A DNA stretch of 64,000 nucleotides from NCBI GenBank assembly GCA_024699855.1, contig JAMPIQ010000003.1:310001-374000 (forward strand). The letters are read 5' to 3'. Source of the DNA: Aphelenchoides besseyi. Taxonomy: Eukaryota > Nematoda > Chromadorea > Rhabditida > Aphelenchoididae. This document shows positions 57,455-64,000 of the stretch, piece after piece (the stretch's first letter is position 1; each line of letters starts with the position of its first letter). A model generated the notes under the pieces. It was given only the letters and a program-made list of their open reading frames with translations, did no database searches and was not told where the DNA came from. A program made the position numbers and the translations under genes.

Positions 57455-59140
57455 ATGTTGCTTTTTAAATTGACTTCATTTCTGACGTTGCTCGTGATCT
57501 TTTTTTTTGGCTCATGGCTTCTGGATTGGATTGGAATGGTGTGGAGATATTCAACCGAACCGTCGGCTCATTTTGATTTCTACTTTTCGTCTGCTTTCAA
57601 TATGCCACAGAAGTGAGTTCAGAATCCAAGTTCAAACCGTGTGTTTTAGTTCTCTAGGCATCAACACCTTTCGCTTGATTGCTTTGGCCAACTACGCGGT
57701 TCGAGACGCGCCAATCCGACTTTTTTGTCGATCAGATGGTGGAGAGGTTGTTGAAGCGAAAATTAAGGATATGGGTGGTCCAGAAGAGTGTTTGTGGCAT
57801 GACATTTTCGTTGACTGTGATTTCCAAGTTCGCTCGTCAGTTGCAACAATCTTCGGCGATACGAATGCCGAAGAAATGATTGTGAGTCTTGGACTTGTAA
57901 TGAGATCTCGTGTGTTTAGATCTCTGAGTCTCAAGTTGAGAAAATTTACCCACTGGTTGTCTGTTACCCGCGGATGTTCTATTTCGAAAACTGGCAAACA
58001 TTTTTGATTTCAATCGAAGTTTATCGTCATTTCGGTGTTAATCGTTTTTCCATTCCGATCGTAAGTGTCATCGAGGAATTGTACACAATTCTGGAGCACT
58101 ACGAACATCATGGACTAGTCAAATTGAAAGAAGGAGTTGTCCTGCCGCTGATTGTAAGTTCAATCGAATAGCCAATGAAATCAGTTTGTTTTAAGCAAAA
58201 TCAAAATCCTAACACTCAAACCGACTTCTTCAATCAAATGATTCATCAGCACGAGTGTTTGTATGAGAACCGAGAGTCCGAGTTTATTGTTTTTGTTGAC
58301 GTTGACGATCTGATCATTCCACGTGATCATTCGACTCTTTTCGAGGAACTTCGGGGACATAGTCAGAGGTTTCCGTTGGCTTCGTCTTTCGAGTTTCTAT
58401 GGTCTCGGTTTAACGTTCCAAAAGGTAATCAGTGAGCTCGAAGACGTGTATTACGATCTCAGTTAAACATCCGAATGAATTCAACATCCAAGAATTCCTA
58501 TTGCAAGTTCATTACGCCGAAGACGATGAAACGGTCGGTAAGTCGGCGGTTCGACCACAACGTTTGAATGCCGGTTTGATGCATCGACCATTCTTTCCGA
58601 AACGTGAAATCAACGGCAATTTTACTCACATTGTGTTGGATAGCAACTCGACGCGAACGATTCATTTGAGATCACGAATGGACGCATTCGAGGTCCGTAA
58701 AAAAGAGTGTTTATTTTATATTTGTTTAGAATCGAACATCCACGACTTATTTCCAAGCATTGGACTTCAGCGGTATAACTGATCATCTTCGTTGGTTTCT
58801 TTCTCTGAATCATCACGTCTATCAGGTAGTCAAGTTCTGTCTATTTATCATCCTTCCGTTTCAGGTGTTTCTTCGACTGCCAACCGAACTCGATTTTCTG
58901 ACCAAAATGATCGAATGTGCTCAAAAAATTGACTTAGAAATGATAGAAAGAAGATTAACCGGATGTCCTAATCCCCTGCAATGCGAAGATCAATTAAGAC
59001 CGATCAAAAGATCGTGTACGGTAGTTAAACACGTCTACCAAACGGTCGAGCTGCAAACCGCCTGTCCGACTTGTATTTTGACTTTGCACTCATCAGTCAA
59101 AAAGAACCTTCAAATTCAACAATCTTGTTCTGTCTATTAA
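57455..59140 (+). CDS. Glycosyltransferase family 92 (DUF23) protein
   Basis: This is a type II Golgi enzyme; characterised C. elegans GALT-1 adds galactose to core fucose of N-glycans. The ATG at 57455 opens a signal anchor (TSFLTLLVIFFFGSWLLDW). After a stem the GT92 blocks appear in order: SLGINTFRLIAL, YPRMFYFENWQTFLISIEVY, HYEHHGLVKLKEGVVLPL, CLYENRESEFIVFVDVDDLI (the DxD-like metal site DVDD), then FPLASSFEFLWSRF and MIECAQKIDLEM near the end. It has about seven exons with 40-45 bp introns, in a frame that closes at 59138. C. elegans has dozens of these, so the exact sugar is unknown. About 480 residues. Confidence 0.85.
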
Positions 59141-59255
59141 ACGTTTTCGTTCACAAGAAACCAATAGAACTCGTCGCACAATTGTTGAGGTTTTGTTGAC
59201 GGATTGCTGTTCCAGCTGCTGGCTGAATAGTCGGGCTTGAATTTGCAACGGACAG

Positions 59256-59560
59256 TCAAAGATACAAATATTCATTCGTTTCAATCATCAAATCAACAAT
59301 AAAATGTGAACAAAAAGAAAGATGATTAATTGATGTGATGATGCGGATACTTCGACCGCTCTTTCCATTCGCTCCGGTCCTGAGCAATTCGATTTCAGTT
59401 GGTGTCCCACGTCTTTCAATGTTCTTACGCCATCGATCAGCCGGTCGTCCAATTCGTAGTTTGTGACCCCAAGGCCTCCAGAATGTGCTTCTAGTTGCCC
59501 AGCGGTTGTCCATTCGCGCTTTCGTAGCTTTTCTTTTCGCCATAACGCCTGAGAAAACTA
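59256..59560 (-). mobile_element. LINE (RTE-type) ORF2 C-terminal fragment
   Basis: The minus-strand frame contains DNRWATRSTFWRPWGHK and GRPADRWRKNIER, the well-known tail of RTE-like non-LTR reverse transcriptases. It has no upstream reverse transcriptase and has been invaded or truncated at the Tc3-like element boundary near 59600. Confidence 0.7.
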
Positions 59561-59600
59561 CCTTCCTGAGCAAAATTTTCTGCCCACCTTGTTTCAACAA

Positions 59601-61132
59601 GTTCCAGTTATCCGATTAAGCTGGGATTGGAATGGTAATACGAACATAAGAAGACGAAATCAATACCAAAAATTCAGAGCACTAAGCGAAGGTAAAGTTG
59701 TGTTCGAAAGACCGTGTTTCCCGTGGTCAAAATTTTCTGCCTACTTTTCATTAGTTTCTACCTAATTATTTTTGTGTTCCAATTCTGAGTATTTTGCATC
59801 CATATTGTGGCCGGTATTTCTTCTTTAATTTCAGATGCTTTCCGAAGAAGAAAAGCGGACAATTCGCCGACTGTCAAACGCTGCCAAGAACATCACAGAA
59901 ATCGCGGACGGTTCGAATGTGTTTTGCCCGAGTGGTGTCCTGACCAAGTTACTAGAAAGGTTTATTGGGTGCAATTACAATAAATAACAAGTCGTCCAGA
60001 GCAGGGGGAGAGAGAGACACAAAGATCGAACGGCCGGTCATCCGCGGGCCGACCGGGAAAATCAGAAAGCCAAAAACGCAAGAATGCCGTGCGGAACTAT
60101 CGAAGGACTCAACAGAATGATTCTCAACAAACAAGACTATAAGACGGGCAAAAAGGTCGGAGTTCAAAAAACTCGACCGTCACCATCTTCTTTCGATGAA
60201 ACGGTTTGCTCGCTCGGAAATCAAGCAGGATCACCTTGTGAACAGCCGAATCATCAAAGATTGCCTCGCGTTTCCTGCTTTTGTTCTACAATTTGCCGTC
60301 GGTTGCACGACGTGGACTTCAAGTACCAAGTTCTCACTGCAATTCTTCCGCTTTCCGCCAAGCACAAGACCGTCAGAGTCGAATTTGCCGAGAAGCATAT
60401 TCGAGGCCAAACCGACTGGACCCAACTGATCTTCTCCAACGAAAAGCGCTTTAAGAAAGACGGACCCGGTGGATTGGCGTGTTATGTGGACGTCAATCAA
60501 CCGGAAAACGCCATCGCTCCCGTCTGCATCAAACGCCAAATGGGCGGTGATAGTATCATGGTCCTTGGAGCAATGGCAAGTACGGGAAAAGTGAGTATTT
60601 TTGAAGTGCGTATGTTACGGATTGCTTCAGATTGACTTAATTTGTGTGTACGGCAAGTACAACTCCGCCGACTACTTGAAGGACCTCAAAACCGACATGA
60701 TTCCGTGGTGCAAATCGCAATTTCCGGCCGAATATTGGATTTGGCAGCAAGACAACGCCGCGATTCGTACGGCAAAAGTCGTCCGAAAGTGCTTGGACGA
60801 GTTTGAAACGTTTCTTTGGCCTGCTCGCTCTCCGCATTTGTCAATCATAAAGAATGTGTGGCATTTGTTGGGCTAGAAGTCTATCGAAAGGGCCAGTTCA
60901 ACAACGATGATGATTTGTGGAAAGCGATCCAAAAAGAAGCCAAGAAGATCCGACCGGCGGTTATCCACAGCTTCTACAAGTCCATTCCAAGCCGTCTGTT
61001 GAAAGTTGTCAAGAAACACGGTCTTTCGAACACAACTTTACCTTCGCTTAGTGCTCTGAATTTTTGGTATTGATTTCCTCTTCTTATGTTCGTATTACCA
61101 TCCCAATTTCAGCTTAATCGGATAACTGGAAC
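59601..61132 (+). mobile_element. Complete Tc3-like DNA transposon, inactive
   Basis: Inverted repeats of about 116 bp (59601-59716 and 61017-61132, starting GTTCCAGTTATCCG) bound a 1532 bp element. The transposase frame starts at ATG 59835 after a TTTCAG acceptor. It has DNA-binding-like sequence, then DWTQLIFSNEKRF with the first Asp, IWQQDNAA with the second, and WPARSPHLSIIKNVW. Tc1/Tc3 enzymes have IEN there, so the third catalytic acid is Lys. A 43 bp intron (60591-60632 region) and frameshifts, for instance near 60120 and 60875, are present. No TA target duplication is clear. The element is dead but may still be mobilised in trans. Confidence 0.88.
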
Positions 61133-61512
61133 CTATTGAACCGTAGAACACAATCACTAATATCTAATTAGCTAACAACCATTCTCAATCTATAGGAGTA
61201 GTCGAAAGTATTCACGAGTTCGGGAAATACCCTTCTGAATGAATATGACAAGCGGAAATTAATCATCTAGATACACACGAACCGACTTTAGAAAACGATC
61301 TTCGTATTATCGAAAGTTTTACAAACCATTTTCTCCAATCAACCCTTAAGTTAAGGCGCACTATAAAGATATGCTATTTAAGTTCCAGACTCCGATTTTG
61401 TCCATAAATTTTAACGAAATTCGATTCCACTAATCTTCAAAAAACTGTCTATCTAAAAGTCCAATCCTGATTTTGTTGTGACAAGAATCGTTTATTTTTG
61501 ACTTGAGAAGCT
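61133..61512. other. Intergenic, no gene seen
   Basis: This is 380 bp between the transposon and the 3' end of the lipase gene, AT-rich, with no coding frame. Confidence 0.4.
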
Positions 61513-62551
61513 TCACAAAACGTGTGTCGAACATCCCAATCGACCATAATCCCCAATATGCGTCCCGAAATACAAACGATGATCGTACCACGAATCCCGT
61601 TCACCCGGACATTCCGAATCACAAACCACGTACGGGCTTCCCGGCTCCATCGTATTGTTATACCAAATCTGAAACCATTCAGTTGAATAAATGCCAACAG
61701 AACTCACTTCTTTTGCATGATGAATAAACCCTCGATCCATGCTCGGTCGATGACTGACGGTATCACGAGCGTGAGTTATTCGATAGAAATCGGGAATCTA
61801 CAGACAAGTTGGCCGTATTCTGAGCTATGAACTCACCAGTTTAGTGTGTGCGGCCGCAAATTGCGCATCACCGACTCGTGGTTGACTACAAAGCTGAGAA
61901 TCAGAAGTTTGAATCACAAACTTACCCAGTATTATAATGAGTCATCTTACGATTGCTGAAGCGGTCGTCGAGCATAATGGCAGCTGAAGCCAAAGACGAA
62001 AGTGCGGCACCAAGCGATTGTCCTTGAACATGAATAGAATAATCGGCGTATTGTTGAGCCAATGAGACGAATTCATCTTTCATTCCACCATTCCACAGAA
62101 TCATAAAGGCGCGATGAAAATAGCGATGAACTTTTCCCATTCCAAAGAAATCAGGTCCCAAGTAGTTGTTTGCTTCTTCATATTGAACTTGAGTGCCAGT
62201 GGATCCGCTGAGATTGAACTTCAATCAAAATTTATGATCTCCTACCGAAACGCCACGACTATTGTTTTGTCAGCGTTCAACAAAGCCAGATAGCCACTGC
62301 AGGTGTTCACGTTGGAATCGTCGCAGAGAAACTCAAAACGTTTGATCAGCTGCAAGAATAAACGTAATCAATAGTTTTGGACTCACCTTTGCATCAACGT
62401 AAAGTTTCTGAAGACAAATCTGAGGGTCTTCGGAAAACGTGGCACTAGACAACGGCAACATGTACCGCGCGAAAGTGTCATTGTAGGGCAGTGCAGTTGA
62501 AAGCGTGAAGATTGATGTCAACAAAAGAAGAATCATTTCGAGTCGATTCAT
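61513..62551 (-). CDS. Secreted class 3 lipase
   Basis: The protein is predicted to hydrolyse acylglycerols outside the cell. The start at 62551 gives a signal peptide (MILLLLTSIFTLSTALPYND). Exons continue through CDDSNVNTCSGYLALLNADK, then TIVVAFR, the oxyanion-side strand that is usually followed by GT; here an intron falls at that point. The nucleophile elbow is GQSLG (GxSxG), in VQGQSLGAALSSLA. The later Asp (RDTVSHRP) and His (HHAKEIWY) fit the catalytic triad of PF01764 lipases, and the Cys-rich end (CDSECPGE) matches nematode members. About 280 residues in six or so exons. The stop is taken as 61513. Confidence 0.85.
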
Positions 62552-63399
62552 TCGGAAGACAGTACCTGCCTAATAACAAGTCTTCCGAGTCATCATAAGG
62601 GAGCGGCCGCAATCTAAACACTCAAATTTTGTTCTTAGGGTTCAAGAAATGAACTCCATTTGTGACAAAAAGTTTTCAGAAAGTTTCAAAGATCAATGAT
62701 AGCGACCATCGGTAGGTGAATTGTTTGCTTTTCATTCCCGCTCGGCAACAAAACTTGATCTTGTTCTTGCAGAGTTCGAAAGTACAGACGAACAAATGTC
62801 ACGAAATTTCTTCTAAAACACTAGTAATTGCTATTTGATTGTTCAGAATCTGCCGCTCTTCTCCATTGATTATGCTGATTAATTTTTGTTTCAACACTGT
62901 TTGATTAGTTCCTCATGCTTTCTTATAACTGAATCGATTGCTTAATGCCAATTAGCATCCGTCATGAACGCACTTTTTGTCATAGAAGTCGTTCAAATCA
63001 ACATTGTTTTGCTCTTGATTGAGGTTCAAAGAAAAGTTTATTGAATAAGAACAAGACAATGAGTAGGACTAATTATAAGGAGGAAAAGGGACATCGGATA
63101 ATCGGCTGATCGGCAAGTCGGTCGAGGAGAAAAGTAACTGAGAATCGGCGGCGTAAGCGACAGAGACGGATAAGGCGAAACGTCAAAGTAGATGTTAGTC
63201 AGTGCGAAATGAGAGAGAGTTTAGGACAGCAATAAAAGACTCAACAGACATCTCAACTTTAATTTAATTAATTTATTCCTTAATCAATTGGGAAGGCCAA
63301 GAAGAATAGCAACAAAGTAGAGAACCAATTGGTAGTAATCACTTTCGTTCGTCAATTTTTGGTGGTTTGCTTTCGGAAGTTATCTTCGTATCGGGTCGT
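62552..63399. other. Intergenic, no gene seen
   Basis: This is about 850 bp upstream of the lipase gene, which should contain its promoter. No coding frame is supported. Confidence 0.4.
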
Positions 63400-63720
63400 C
63401 CGGGAGTTAGACTTCGTCAAGTATGTGTCCAGTTAAGAAGCCAGGGGTCCCATCGGTTTTCAGTTGCTCGGCCGAACATCTTCCGTACGTGTTGCCGCTT
63501 CTTCTTTCGGGCTGTGATGATGACATCGTTGAGGTTTGTTTGCTGGGGATCCATTCGCGCGACTTCTTGTCTCATAAGCAACTGTTCAGAAAACAGCGCT
63601 CCATCTTCGTTTGGCATTGGCGGAGTTTCGCATCTTTTCATAACGTCCAGGTTTCGCATCCATACATCAACGTTGGCATGATGACTGGCTGGAAATAGCG
63701 GCGCTTGAGGGTCATCGAGA
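63400..63720 (-). mobile_element. LINE (RTE-type) fragment, second copy
   Basis: The minus strand reads RRYFQPVIMPTLMYGCETWT, the conserved end of the RTE-type reverse transcriptase, then a damaged segment reaching RHVRKMFGR in another frame and ENRWD...W. Because it also covers the NRW region present in the fragment at 59.3-59.6 kb, the two are separate copies and not halves of one. Stops and frameshifts make it dead. Confidence 0.75.
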
Positions 63721-64000
63721 CTCCGGTCTAAACTTTAGTTCCATACAATTTGTTTCAGGTGTTCATTTAATTCCGTTGGCGGGTATATGTATATTGTGGT
63801 GATTCATTTGCTACTCAGTTATTAAGTGTCTTTAATTCCTTTCAGCCAGTACGATTTATGCGAGTGTATTGATTGATGTCAAGAAAAAGTGTTCTTTAAA
63901 TTACACGTGTGATTCTACCTTCTCAATCATTCGTTTTAATTCAAGATTTACGTCTACATTTACTCTTCGTTTTAATAATATGTCGTTGTTATCGTTGTAA
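63721..64000. other. Right edge, nothing seen
   Basis: This is 280 bp of AT-rich sequence with no coding or repeat signal I can support. Confidence 0.4.

Overview
The window looks like nuclear DNA of a free-living, rhabditid-type nematode. Nearly every gene is cut by many 40-50 bp introns with TTTCAG or TTTTAG acceptors. The gene content is nematode-typical: a cuticle collagen, ShK-domain secreted proteins, a GT92 (DUF23) glycosyltransferase, an SH2 (Fer/Fes-like) kinase, F-box-like paralogues and Tc3-like transposons. I cannot name the species. There is no bacterial or organellar sequence, and I found no tRNA, rRNA or CRISPR array by eye.

Layout: 1-5.2 kb holds a partial DUF5648-type secreted protein (-), a DGAT2 acyltransferase (+) and an ERK5-like MAP kinase (-). 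About 5.2-8.7 kb is gene-poor. 8.7-10.1 kb encodes a secreted ShK protein with a Gly/Asn-rich tail. 10.8-15.0 kb is an aromatic amino acid hydroxylase, almost certainly tryptophan hydroxylase (tph-1), on the minus strand; its 2.05 kb intron contains a whole cuticle collagen gene on the plus strand. 16-18 kb is a peroxisomal (SRL-ending) acyl-CoA synthetase/4CL-like enzyme, 18-20 kb a GPKOW-like splicing factor, 20-23 kb two diverged F-box-like paralogues, and 22.9-25.9 kb a large Cys- and Asn-rich membrane protein on the minus strand.

27.5-34 kb is an accessory stretch: a 650 bp palindromic TIR element, a near-identical inverted copy of one aldehyde dehydrogenase exon, two uncharacterised secreted or membrane proteins, a mariner-type HTH_48 protein and another ShK protein. 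36.5-39.7 kb carries a BED-finger/hAT-derived gene followed 185 bp later by a second HTH_48 protein, an arrangement that looks like an operon. 39.9-45.8 kb has a small secreted peptide gene (-), mitochondrial succinate-semialdehyde dehydrogenase (+), a 177-residue uncharacterised protein (+) and the SH2 tyrosine kinase (-).

From 47 kb the density falls: one type I membrane protein, a ~170 bp tandem repeat, retroelement and Tc3 relics, then a GT92 glycosyltransferase (57.5-59.1 kb), LINE fragments, a complete but dead Tc3-like element and a class 3 lipase (61.5-62.6 kb).

Most genes here are unrelated neighbours rather than one pathway. The clear arrangements are the tph-1/collagen nesting, the hAT/HTH_48 tandem pair and the adjacent F-box-like paralogues. 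Exon boundaries were derived by hand from reading frame, GT/GC-AG sites and family alignment from memory; where phases close to a whole number of codons I say so. No database search was possible.
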